The notes beneath the pieces are model-generated. The model was not told the DNA's origin and did no database searches. It was given only the letters and a program-made list of their open reading frames with translations. Below are positions 52,853 to 59,814 of a stretch of DNA of 64,000 nt, piece after piece (positions within the stretch are counted from its first letter, which is position 1; each line of letters opens with the position of its first letter). Source of the stretch: Pinirhizobacter soli. Its GTDB lineage: Bacteria > Pseudomonadota > Gammaproteobacteria > Xanthomonadales > Rhodanobacteraceae. Both the position numbers and the translations under genes were made by a program. The stretch is taken from positions 558,001-622,000 of the forward strand of contig NZ_JADZLQ010000002.1 in the NCBI RefSeq assembly GCF_015905305.1. Direction: 5' to 3'.

Positions 52853-54097
52853 ATGCTGCATATCAAGCCCATCCTGTCCGCCTTGAAACGCCACAAGGTC
52901 GGCACCTTGCTGATCGGCTGCCAGATCGCCCTGACGCTGGCGATCATCTGCAATGCGCTTTCCATCGTCCACCAGCGCATCACGCACTTGAACCGCCCCA
53001 GCGGCGTGGTCGAGAGCAACCTGCTGGTCATACGCAACGACTGGAGCGATGCCGTCGGTGCCGCCATCGCGCCATTGATCCGGACCGATCTTTCAACCCT
53101 CCGCCAGCTTCCGGGCGTGCAGGTCGCGGGAATCAGCTATGGCTATCCCCTGCGTGGCGGTGGCTGGAACTCGGCCATCAGTACCAAGCCCAACGACACC
53201 AGCGAATCCCTGGTGGGCTCGCGCATGTTCGCCGACGACCAGGTGCTGCCCGCCCTTGGCGCCACGCTCGTTGCCGGGAGGAATTTCCGCGCGGACGAGG
53301 TGAAGATGACCGACTCCCACACCATCGGGGCGCCCGCCGTCATCATTCTCACGCAGTCCCTTGCCGCCAAGCTGTATCCCGACGGATCCGCCCTGGGGAA
53401 GCCGGTCTACGTCGGCGATTCGCCCACGCCCAGCACGGTGATCGGTATCGTGCGCTACCTCGCAGGAGTCTCTGCCGGAAGCTGGGCCGACTCGACCTAC
53501 GACTACGTGATGCTCGAGCCCACCGTGTTGATGGACAAGGGAAATGCCTACCTGGTCCGCAGCAAGGAGGGCCAGCTCGACGCGCTGGCCAAAGCGGGGC
53601 CTGCAGCGCTCTTCAAAGCCAATCCGCAGCGGATCATTCCCTCGGGCAAAGGCGAGGACGCCGGCGTCCGCACGTTCTCCGAAGTCCGTGCGCAGGGCTA
53701 CAAGGGCGACCGCGGCCTGGCGATCATGATGACGGCGATGAGCGCGATCCTGCTCGTCATCACCGCGGCCGGCATCGTGGGGCTGACCAGCTTCTGGGTT
53801 GCCCAGCGGCGCAAGCAGATCGGCGTGCGGCGCGCGCTTGGTGCCACCCGCCATGACATCGTGTCGTATTTCCTGACCGAGAATTTCCTGATCAGCGCCG
53901 GCGGCCTGGCGGTTGGAGCCGTGCTTGCCTTGCTGCTGAGCCAATGGCTGGTGGCTCGATTCGAAATGCATCAGCTCTCGGCGCTTTACCTGCTGTATGG
54001 CGCCATGACAGTCATGCTGTTGGGCCAGGCCGCCACCCTGGTGCCGGCGCTACGTGCTTCGCGCGTCTCCCCGGTGGAGGCCACGCGGTCGGGCTAG
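52853..54097 (+). CDS. ABC transporter permease, MacB/FtsX type (second of pair)
   Basis: A 414-residue homologue of the preceding protein: N-terminal helix (GTLLIGCQIALTLAIICNAL), periplasmic domain, then the FtsX domain with LAIMMTAMSAILLVITAAGI and the coupling segment RRKQIGVRRALGATRHDIVS. The two would form a heterodimeric permease. In related loci the pair is accompanied by an ATPase gene and a HlyD-type gene, often with a two-component system; those are absent here, so the ATPase must act from elsewhere or lies lost. Confidence 0.88.
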   Translation: MLHIKPILSALKRHKVGTLLIGCQIALTLAIICNALSIVHQRITHLNRPSGVVESNLLVIRNDWSDAVGAAIAPLIRTDLSTLRQLPGVQVAGISYGYPLRGGGWNSAISTKPNDTSESLVGSRMFADDQVLPALGATLVAGRNFRADEVKMTDSHTIGAPAVIILTQSLAAKLYPDGSALGKPVYVGDSPTPSTVIGIVRYLAGVSAGSWADSTYDYVMLEPTVLMDKGNAYLVRSKEGQLDALAKAGPAALFKANPQRIIPSGKGEDAGVRTFSEVRAQGYKGDRGLAIMMTAMSAILLVITAAGIVGLTSFWVAQRRKQIGVRRALGATRHDIVSYFLTENFLISAGGLAVGAVLALLLSQWLVARFEMHQLSALYLLYGAMTVMLLGQAATLVPALRASRVSPVEATRSG

Positions 54098-54159
54098 CCA
54101 ATAAGCCTCCCGAACTTGCTGCGAATGACGTCGAGCGTCTCAGTTGGCACGCAGGCCTC

Positions 54160-54528
54160 CTATCTCCGCTGCTGGAATATCAGCGTGTTGCCGCTTGGGT
54201 CGTCGATATAGACCTCTCGCGTCCCCCAGGTCTGGTCCAGGGGAGCTTCGTGCACGGGCGATTCAGGACGTACGGGAATGGTAAGTCCTCTGGCCCGGAA
54301 CGATTCGAAAAGCGCATCTACATCGTCGCAGAGCACCATCGCCGAACCTCGCCCGTGACGATCGGCTTGCGGTGCCAAGGTGAGGTGCATTTCGTCTCCG
54401 CCGCGTACCAGGCCGGCGTAAATGGGCTTCTCATCAGGCCAGGCAAATGCGATCTGGAAATCGAGCACACCGGAGTAGAAGGCGATGGCCTCGGCCACGT
54501 CCCGAACACTCAATATCGGAATCAGCAT
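54160..54528 (-). CDS. VOC-fold protein (glyoxalase/bleomycin-resistance family)
   Basis: A 122-residue single VOC domain: SVRDVAEAIAFYSGVLDFQI at the start, GGDEMHLTLAP in the middle, and TWGTREVYIDDPSGNTLIFQ at the end, with candidate metal ligands His and Glu (EMHLTL; TREVYI). The ATG at 54528 has an AGGGACGG Shine-Dalgarno; an ATG 30 nt further upstream is possible. Members include glyoxalases, dioxygenases and drug-binding proteins; the substrate cannot be told. It lies alone. Confidence 0.85.
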   Translation of the reverse strand: MLIPILSVRDVAEAIAFYSGVLDFQIAFAWPDEKPIYAGLVRGGDEMHLTLAPQADRHGRGSAMVLCDDVDALFESFRARGLTIPVRPESPVHEAPLDQTWGTREVYIDDPSGNTLIFQQRR

Positions 54529-54574
54529 GGAAATACCGTCCCTACCTTGGATCACCACAGTGTAAGGACTAAGA

Positions 54575-54660
54575 GCGGGTGACGACCATGGGTGCCCCGC
54601 CGATCAAGCAGGCCTTGCGTCAGTTCGTGCAGGATCGCCACCTGACGCCTCTACCGAAGG
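54575..54660 (-). pseudogene. Fragment of a HEPN-like gene (paralogue of 56434-56880)
   Basis: Positions 54610-54644 match 56684-56718 at 32 of 35 bases. On the minus strand the fragment reads QVAILHELTQGLL then DRRG, against QVAILYELTRGLF then DRRD in the complete gene. Homology is lost on both sides, so only about 20 codons are left. The rest of 54529-54856 holds no gene I can support. Confidence 0.75.
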
Positions 54661-54856
54661 CCGCCATCCTTGCCCACCCCATTCCCTCCGACGCACAACG
54701 TCATCGCAGCGGCACCGGGGTAACCGAACTCCCCCAAATAGTTAACGTTGCCATGGGGCGGCACTCGAAGCATGTGTATTCGTTGCTTGGGTTCATGCCG
54801 CTGCTGGATATTCTGCGCAAGTCGCGTTCCAATCCCAGTCGATTGAACTTCGAAAA

Positions 54857-55264
54857 CTAGGGCTTCAGCCCGAGCTTGGAAAACAGTGCCGAAATACCGT
54901 CGACTGCATCGTCTTTCGGATGCTGCGCGCAATACGCATCCATCCAGTCGGACAGCGTGTCGACATCAAGGTCCTTGAGTAAATCGACAGAGCCACTCGC
55001 CGATGCGTTTACCCCTGTGGCATAGCCGGCGAGCCAACTCACGTCTGCCGTTCGAGCGAGAGAATTTGCGAACTGATCCGGAGTGGCTGCCTTTCCAGGT
55101 ACATGCTCCAGCCAAGATTTACATCTTCTTAGCCCAAAAGTCGTAAATGTTCTTGTCGAAACGGTGGTGCTTGCGTGTGCGGCCGGAGCCAGAAACGTCG
55201 CAACCGACACGGTAGCCAAGTATCCTGCGCCAATGAGAATGGCTCGGAGCGCTGACTTCTTCAT
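54857..55264 (-). CDS. Secreted protein, Rap1a/HdeA-like cysteine pattern, unknown function
   Basis: A 135-residue protein with signal peptide (MKKSALRAILIGAGYLATVS, ending AAHAS). The mature part has Cys in RRCKSWLE, then SWLAGYATGVNA, and YCAQHPKDDAVDGISALFSK. The C...WLxGYxxGV...YCxxHP layout resembles small periplasmic proteins of the Rap1a/Tai immunity or HdeA type; the likeness is loose. The two Cys probably form a disulfide. The ATG overlaps the stop of the upstream membrane-protein gene (ATGA), so they are an operon. A+T content is above that of the core genes. Confidence 0.7.
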   Translation of the reverse strand: MKKSALRAILIGAGYLATVSVATFLAPAAHASTTVSTRTFTTFGLRRCKSWLEHVPGKAATPDQFANSLARTADVSWLAGYATGVNASASGSVDLLKDLDVDTLSDWMDAYCAQHPKDDAVDGISALFSKLGLKP

Positions 55265-55587
55265 GGCCGAACGAACTCCTTCGACCATCCGTACTCCCAC
55301 TCCTGCGCCACTGCGTTAAGGATTATCAAACACGCGACAATAATTACCAATGAAGGCACAAGAATATCGGATAGCCCCATATCAGACATCATCGACCAAA
55401 GTAGATACTCCGAATATCCGCCGAGCGCGAGCATCGGAATAGTAATTGCGAGCACAATCATCGATCTCGAAATCGAGAGAATTGATTTTGTAACTATTCG
55501 GAGAACGTACTCCTCCCGGGCTTTAAGCACCTTTGCGTTCCACCGAGCGACCGGTGCAAGTGAGCGAAGAGGAAAGAAATTGAGCAA
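55261..55587 (-). CDS. Small membrane protein, unknown function
   Basis: About 108 residues from a TTG at 55587 (start uncertain; a GTG about 30 codons in is also possible). A charged N-terminal part (VARWNAKVLKAREEYVLRIV) is followed by two hydrophobic helices (MIVLAITIPMLALGGY and DILVPSLVIIVACLIILNAV). The frame is open further upstream, but that part is Arg-rich and antisense to the divergent gene, so I leave it out. The stop overlaps the next start by 4 nt, which supports the frame. Codon use is A+T-richer than the chromosome core, pointing to transfer. No family recognised. Confidence 0.6.
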   Translation of the reverse strand: MLNFFPLRSLAPVARWNAKVLKAREEYVLRIVTKSILSISRSMIVLAITIPMLALGGYSEYLLWSMMSDMGLSDILVPSLVIIVACLIILNAVAQEWEYGWSKEFVRP

Positions 55588-56199
55588 ATGTGGAAATGTT
55601 TCTTGGTAGTTATCGCAGCCATGTATCAGCGCAAGCTCGCGCTTTCGCGTGAGGTAAAGCGAGGCTACCTTCGAATTCGCCACCCAGCAAAGTGGTTGAT
55701 TGATTGGCTGATGCCCGCAGTATTGACGGTTCTGTCGACCGCAGCCGTATTCTTCCTCGCCAGGCCTGGCGCAATCGCCGGGCCTTCGGGCCTCATCGAT
55801 CGCCTCGCACTGGTTTCGTCGATCCTGCCAGGATTTTACATCGCAGCTCTGGCCGCGATTTCGACATTCAACCGACCAGACATTGACGAGATCATGCCTG
55901 CGCCGACGCCCACCCTTCGCATTGCGATGGGCGGCGCGCATAACGTTGTCGATCTCACGAGGCGGCGGTTCTTAGCATACCTTTTCGGATTCCTTTGCTG
56001 GGAAAGCATTGCGCTTTTGGTGTTCTGCGTTTTCAGTGGCGTCGTGGCAGACGGCGCGATGCGCCATCTTGGAGGCGCCGCCCAGATCGGAAAGGGCGTC
56101 TTTTTAGCCGCGACGTTTATGTTGTTTTGGCAGTTGATATGCGCGACCTGCCTAGGCATTTATTATTTGGCTGATCGACTCAACCGCCCGACGTATTAA
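55588..56199 (+). CDS. Membrane protein, four-helix, unknown function
   Basis: A 203-residue protein: basic N-terminus (YQRKLALSREVKRGYLRIRH), helices at about 35-57 (KWLIDWLMPAVLTVLSTAAV), 70-90 (LALVSSILPGFYIAALAAIS), 128-150 (FLAYLFGFLCWESIALLVFC) and 168-195 (FLAATFMLFWQLICATCLGI). No catalytic motif. An AGAGGAAAG stretch upstream may serve as ribosome site; an ATG at 55621 is an alternative. It is A+T-richer than neighbours and divergent from the small membrane/secreted protein pair, with the starts almost abutting. A shared accessory module is likely; function unknown. Confidence 0.7.
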   Translation: MWKCFLVVIAAMYQRKLALSREVKRGYLRIRHPAKWLIDWLMPAVLTVLSTAAVFFLARPGAIAGPSGLIDRLALVSSILPGFYIAALAAISTFNRPDIDEIMPAPTPTLRIAMGGAHNVVDLTRRRFLAYLFGFLCWESIALLVFCVFSGVVADGAMRHLGGAAQIGKGVFLAATFMLFWQLICATCLGIYYLADRLNRPTY

Positions 56200-56433
56200 G
56201 CGAAGTCCGATGTATTGCGACGACACCTCTTGTAGGTGGTCCGTCGGTCACATCTGACGGCTGGCTTACCTAATTGACTCCGCGCACGTCCTGACTCGTT
56301 TCGGTAGGCAAGCCGGCCCGCCGAGGCCATTCCTTTAGCTTCCAAGATGGCAACGTCCTCCGCCCGCCGTTGTACCCCGCTTTCGACGATCGAATTGCAA
56401 TCTTGTCCATGTGAGATTGCGTTCGCATCATCG
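56200..56433. other. Gene-less stretch before the HEPN-like gene end
   Basis: I see no supportable gene. A short inverted repeat CGTTCGCAT / ATGCGAACG (56420-56428 and 56451-56459) spans the 3' end of the HEPN-like gene and could act as its terminator, without a T-run. Confidence 0.4.
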
Positions 56434-56880
56434 CTAGCGAGAGTCAGCAAATGCGAACGACTGTGTAACCGCCACCCGCTCAAGAAGAATTTGCACCCAA
56501 TGTGGAGCAGCGGCGCACTCTTCGCGCATGCGCGCGATCTCGGAGGTCCATCGTCCAAGCTTGTCGCGCGACTGGGCGACCTTCAGCACCTCGTGCACCA
56601 GGTCGTTGCGCCGTTCGCGGATGCGTTTCAGGCGGCCGAGCCAGCGGCGGAATTCCACAAGGCGGGTGTCGCGCCGGTCGAAGAGGCCCCGCGTCAGTTC
56701 GTACAGGATCGCCACCTGGCTGGTGAAGTTCAGGCGGCGAAGGACCGGCTTGGAGGCGATTGGATCGGCAGGGGGAAGGCAGGCCGCGATGCACGATTCA
56801 AGGCTGCCTTCGATGCGTGCGGACAGCACCATGACTTCGCCGACCACGGCGTAGATTTCGCTTTCTTCCATGACTGACAT
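56434..56880 (-). CDS. HEPN-like helical protein with RX4H motif
   Basis: From the ATG at 56880 (GGAG Shine-Dalgarno, 6-7 nt upstream) the protein is 148 residues, all-helical in appearance. It starts MSVMEESEIYAVVGEVMVLS and has SARIEGSLESCIAACLPP, RWLGRLKRIRERRNDLVHEV and LGRWTSEIARMREECAAAP. RNDLVH gives the R-x4-H motif that marks HEPN domains, a fold common in toxin, abortive-infection and defence RNases. No partner antitoxin or nucleotidyltransferase gene is adjacent. A 35-bp piece of a second copy lies at 54610-54644. The 5' region is exceptionally rich in inverted repeats. Confidence 0.65.
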   Translation of the reverse strand: MSVMEESEIYAVVGEVMVLSARIEGSLESCIAACLPPADPIASKPVLRRLNFTSQVAILYELTRGLFDRRDTRLVEFRRWLGRLKRIRERRNDLVHEVLKVAQSRDKLGRWTSEIARMREECAAAPHWVQILLERVAVTQSFAFADSR

Positions 56881-56899
56881 CGACAACTCCGGGCGGTGC

Positions 56900-56922
56900 G
56901 CCACCCTCACGATGAGGGTGGC
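56900..56922. repeat. Hairpin just upstream of the HEPN-like gene
   Basis: Ten-bp perfect arms GCCACCCTCA / TGAGGGTGGC with loop CGA, 20 nt before the start codon. Confidence 0.85.
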
Positions 56923-57137
56923 GGCGTGCCGGGTTCGAAAAGCCGCATACACGAGACGGCCCGGGATAAACCCGCACCGACACGCCGCCAGAGGCAACGC
57001 ACGGACGCCGCGAAGTCCTCGCGGCGTCCGTCGTGTATAAAGACGGGTTTTCGAAGCCCGGTCACCTCAATTGAGGCAACCCTGAAATGGTGCCCGCCGC
57101 GACGCTGACAGTCGATAGTAAGCGTCGCAAAGTTCAC
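56907..57137 (-). CDS. Possible short leader ORF before the HEPN-like gene
   Basis: A 76-codon frame from a GTG at 57137 ending 26 nt before the HEPN-like start. The product is Arg-rich (for example GRREDFAASVRCLWRRVGAG) and resembles poorly understood short frames I have seen near accessory genes, but I cannot name a family. The frame runs through several hairpins and may be a by-product of that structure, or a regulatory leader. Confidence 0.25.
   Translation of the reverse strand: MNFATLTIDCQRRGGHHFRVASIEVTGLRKPVFIHDGRREDFAASVRCLWRRVGAGLSRAVSCMRLFEPGTPPPSS
56926..57065. repeat. Long imperfect inverted repeat enclosing a hairpin
   Basis: Left arm 56926-56959 and right arm 57028-57065 share, in opposite orientation, GTG-CCGGG, TTCGAAAA-CCG, TACACGA and GACG blocks with small gaps. 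The pair encloses the hairpin at 57001-57031, giving a stem of more than 30 nt. Confidence 0.7.
57001..57031. repeat. Perfect 13-bp hairpin
   Basis: Arms ACGGACGCCGCGA / TCGCGGCGTCCGT with loop AGTCC. Very stable; no T-run. Confidence 0.9.
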
Positions 57138-57152
57138 CGACGCTTGCTATCG
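57113..57152. repeat. 15-bp inverted repeat
   Basis: Arms CGATAGTAAGCGTCG (57113-57127) and CGACGCTTGCTATCG (57138-57152), 14 of 15 pairs, 10-nt loop. A 12-bp perfect palindrome CCTCAATTGAGG lies just before at 57065-57076. Confidence 0.85.
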
Positions 57153-57197
57153 AAGCTTGCTCAATCCACACCCATTGCCAGCGCCGCTGCGTTGGCA

Positions 57198-57292
57198 GGG
57201 GAGGCAGTGGGGTGTCGTTTTCGGAACGCTTCCGCAGGAGGGCAAAGCCCGACGAGGACTTAGTGAAGAAAATGACACCCCACTGCCTCCCC
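57198..57292. repeat. 25-bp inverted repeat, 45-nt loop
   Basis: Arms 57198-57222 and 57268-57292 are complementary at 24 of 25 positions; core GGGGAGGCAGTGGGGTGTC. The 45-nt interior has no open frame. It lies 36 nt past the stop of the mannosidase gene and may be its terminator, a small mobile element, or both. Confidence 0.9.
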
Positions 57293-57328
57293 CTCCCTCA
57301 CCCTAAGCGCGCTCCAACATCCGATGCC

Positions 57329-59737
57329 TCACTGCCCAGCCGCCGACATCGATGGCGGCGCATCGTGCGGATCAGCACCCCAGGTCTTGTTGGGCGTCGG
57401 CCCCATCGTGAGCACCAACGTGGCACCGTTCGCGATGTCCGCATGGCTGAACCACGGCTTGGTCCACGGCTTGCCATTGAGTGTCGCCGACTGGATATAC
57501 ATGTTCTTCGCCGAATTGTTGCGGGCGTCGATCTCGAACACCTTGCCGTTGCCCATGCTCAGGCGAACCTTGTCGAAGATCGGACTGCCGATGATGTAGT
57601 CCGGGGTGGCAGGATCGACAGGATAGAAGCCCATCGCACTCAGCACATACCACGAAGACGTGGAACCCTGGTCGTCCATGCCCGGATACGCATTGCCGCT
57701 GGCATCGCTGCCGTACAGGTCTTGAAGGATGCGACGTGTCAATGCCTGTGTCTTCCAGGGCTGACCGCCCCAAGCGTACAGGTACGCCGCCTGCTGGTCA
57801 GGCTGGTTGCCCTGCACGTATTGGCCGATGAGACCCGTGCAGTCGCGGCAGATGCCCTTGGCTGTGTAAGGGGTAGAGAAGAACGTATCGAGCTTGGCAT
57901 TGAAGGCGTCGCGGCCACCGAGCAGGTCGATCAGACCCTGCACGTCATGCGGTACAAGCCACAGCGTGGACCAGCCGGAGCCTTCCTTCATCATGAAGTT
58001 GTAGTACGGCTCGCCTGGATCGAACGGTGAAATCCATTTGCCGTCTTCGGTGCGGCCGCGGATGAAGCCCACCGACTTGTCAAACACGTTGCGGTAGTTC
58101 GCAGCGCGCTTCTCAAACATCGCGGCGTCGTCCGCCTTGCCCAGGCGACGGGCGACATCGGCCAGGGCATGGTCGTCCCAGGCGTATTCGAGGGTAGTGG
58201 CGGCACCGGCCTTGCCGGCGGCGTACGGCGGGCTGGGATTGCCCGGCGGGACGATGTCGGAGATCCAGCCGTTCTTCATGTACTCGGCGAGGTAACCCCG
58301 CGGGCCCTTGGGATCGGTGGCGTTCTTGCGCAGGTATTCGTAGGCGGCGGCATAGTCGAACTCGATGCCGCGTTGCCAGGCGCCATCGTAGAGGAACACC
58401 GCGTGGTCGCCGTGGAAGGACGTATTCATGTACCCGCGTTCGCGCGCGGCGTCCAGTTCGGACTGCATGATGTCCTGCACCACCTTCGGCGCTAGCAGCA
58501 TCAGCAAGGTGATCTGGTTGCGGCCGGTATCCCAGAACGGCACAGGACCATAGCGATCGTAGCTGGCGATCTGGTCCTTGCCGTCGGCGTTGGTGAAATG
58601 CTGGCCTTTATGCGCCAGCAGGCGCGGGCTTGCGAACGTGTGGTACAGCGTGGAGTAGAACAACATGCGCTGCTTCGGCGTGCCGCCGCTCACCTGCACG
58701 CGATCGAACAGCTGCGCCCATTCCGCGCGCGCCTGCTCGCGTGCGTGGTCGAAGTTCGCATCCGTGCCGTCGGCCTTCAGCCGATCTTCGGCCTCGGCGG
58801 CGCTGCGGCCATGGGCCACCCGCACCAGCACCTGGTCGCCCGCCTTGGTGTCGAAGGTGACGTACGCGCCCGCGTAGCTGCCCGATACTGTGCGCCGGTC
58901 AGCCTGCACATCGGAGGTACCCAGCAAGCCGTGGCTGTGGCCCGCCTCGCCGGGGTTGGCGTAGAAACTGCCGAATTGGGCGAACGGCCGGGAGAATTCG
59001 GCAATGAAATAACGACCGTCGGAGTCGCGCTCAGGCCGGGGGCCAGCGGCGGCCATGCCGCGAATGGTGTGATCGCCCACCACTTCCACGTCACCACCCA
59101 TGCGACGTAGATTCACCACCACGTTCGAGCGATGGTTGGCCGGGAAGGTAAAGCGCAACATGCTGCTCCACCGTGTCGCCGTCAGTTCGACCTTGGTATG
59201 AAAGGTGGCCAGGTCCACTGTGTAGTAGCCCGGCGAAGCCTTCTCGGTGGCTTTGTCGTAGTACGACGCCTTGTAGTCGGGCGGCACCGTCCAGTCGCCC
59301 ACCACGGGGGAGATCATCGGCGCCGCGCGTGCGCCATAGGTTGCTCCGCCGCCAGTGAAACCAAACATCGTCGGCTGGCCGTAGAAGTAGGACGTGTCCA
59401 CGCCCGCGGGGTAACTCAAGTCCGCGTTGACGTTGACGGGGGCTGCCTCGGTGGAGCTTTGCGGCAGGCTGGCACCCGGGGATGTCATGCCCGAATACAA
59501 CAACTCGCCCGGAGGGGGCGAGTTACCGATCCATTCCTGCCGATCCAGTGGCGCCGTACCGACCAGCGGATTGGCAAGGTCCACCGTGGACTTCGCCGAT
59601 GGTTGCGGCTTGGCATCCTTGGCATGGCCCGGATCAAGACTTACCACGGCGGCGATCGCCAGGATGGATGCAATCGCGGCAGGCCAGCCGCGTTTCAGGG
59701 AACGAAGGCGGCGAAAGCGTGCCGTGCTTGGGGTCAT
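57329..59737 (-). CDS. Glycoside hydrolase family 92 alpha-mannosidase, exported
   Basis: GH92 enzymes are calcium-dependent exo-alpha-mannosidases that trim N-glycans and mannans. The 802-residue protein has an N-terminal helix (WPAAIASILAIAAVVSLDPG) serving as signal or anchor, the N-terminal beta domain with DLANPLVGT and GMTSPGASLP, and the (alpha/alpha)6 catalytic domain including RGYMNTSFHGDHAVFLYDGA. It ends with the family signature GMDDQGSTSSWYVLSAMGFY. The gene lies 77 nt downstream of a TonB-dependent receptor gene on the same strand, so the two probably form a glycan-utilisation unit. Confidence 0.92.
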   Translation of the reverse strand: MTPSTARFRRLRSLKRGWPAAIASILAIAAVVSLDPGHAKDAKPQPSAKSTVDLANPLVGTAPLDRQEWIGNSPPPGELLYSGMTSPGASLPQSSTEAAPVNVNADLSYPAGVDTSYFYGQPTMFGFTGGGATYGARAAPMISPVVGDWTVPPDYKASYYDKATEKASPGYYTVDLATFHTKVELTATRWSSMLRFTFPANHRSNVVVNLRRMGGDVEVVGDHTIRGMAAAGPRPERDSDGRYFIAEFSRPFAQFGSFYANPGEAGHSHGLLGTSDVQADRRTVSGSYAGAYVTFDTKAGDQVLVRVAHGRSAAEAEDRLKADGTDANFDHAREQARAEWAQLFDRVQVSGGTPKQRMLFYSTLYHTFASPRLLAHKGQHFTNADGKDQIASYDRYGPVPFWDTGRNQITLLMLLAPKVVQDIMQSELDAARERGYMNTSFHGDHAVFLYDGAWQRGIEFDYAAAYEYLRKNATDPKGPRGYLAEYMKNGWISDIVPPGNPSPPYAAGKAGAATTLEYAWDDHALADVARRLGKADDAAMFEKRAANYRNVFDKSVGFIRGRTEDGKWISPFDPGEPYYNFMMKEGSGWSTLWLVPHDVQGLIDLLGGRDAFNAKLDTFFSTPYTAKGICRDCTGLIGQYVQGNQPDQQAAYLYAWGGQPWKTQALTRRILQDLYGSDASGNAYPGMDDQGSTSSWYVLSAMGFYPVDPATPDYIIGSPIFDKVRLSMGNGKVFEIDARNNSAKNMYIQSATLNGKPWTKPWFSHADIANGATLVLTMGPTPNKTWGADPHDAPPSMSAAGQ

Positions 59738-59774
59738 GATCGGGTTCCTGATTAAACCAAAAAGTGCTTGAAGC

Positions 59775-59805
59775 AGCGGGGCCAGGCAGGATGCCCGGCC
59801 CCGCT
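59775..59805 (-). terminator. Hairpin between the TonB receptor and mannosidase genes
   Basis: Nine-bp perfect stem AGCGGGGCC / GGCCCCGCT (59775-59783 and 59797-59805). No immediate T-run, so probably partial termination or mRNA processing rather than a full stop. Confidence 0.5.
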
Positions 59806-59814
59806 CATCCTCTA

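Noticed and set aside
54579-54860. 93-codon plus-strand frame
   Set aside because: Its first part is the antisense of the HEPN-like gene fragment, and the rest has no support; the minus-strand frame over the same stretch is equally unconvincing.
55588-55941. Upstream extension of the small membrane protein gene on the minus strand
   Set aside because: Arg-rich and antisense to the divergent membrane protein gene; a start at about 55587 suffices.
50655-57300. Integration of the accessory region at the tRNA-Leu gene
   Set aside because: No integrase gene and no second copy of the tRNA 3' end was found in the window.
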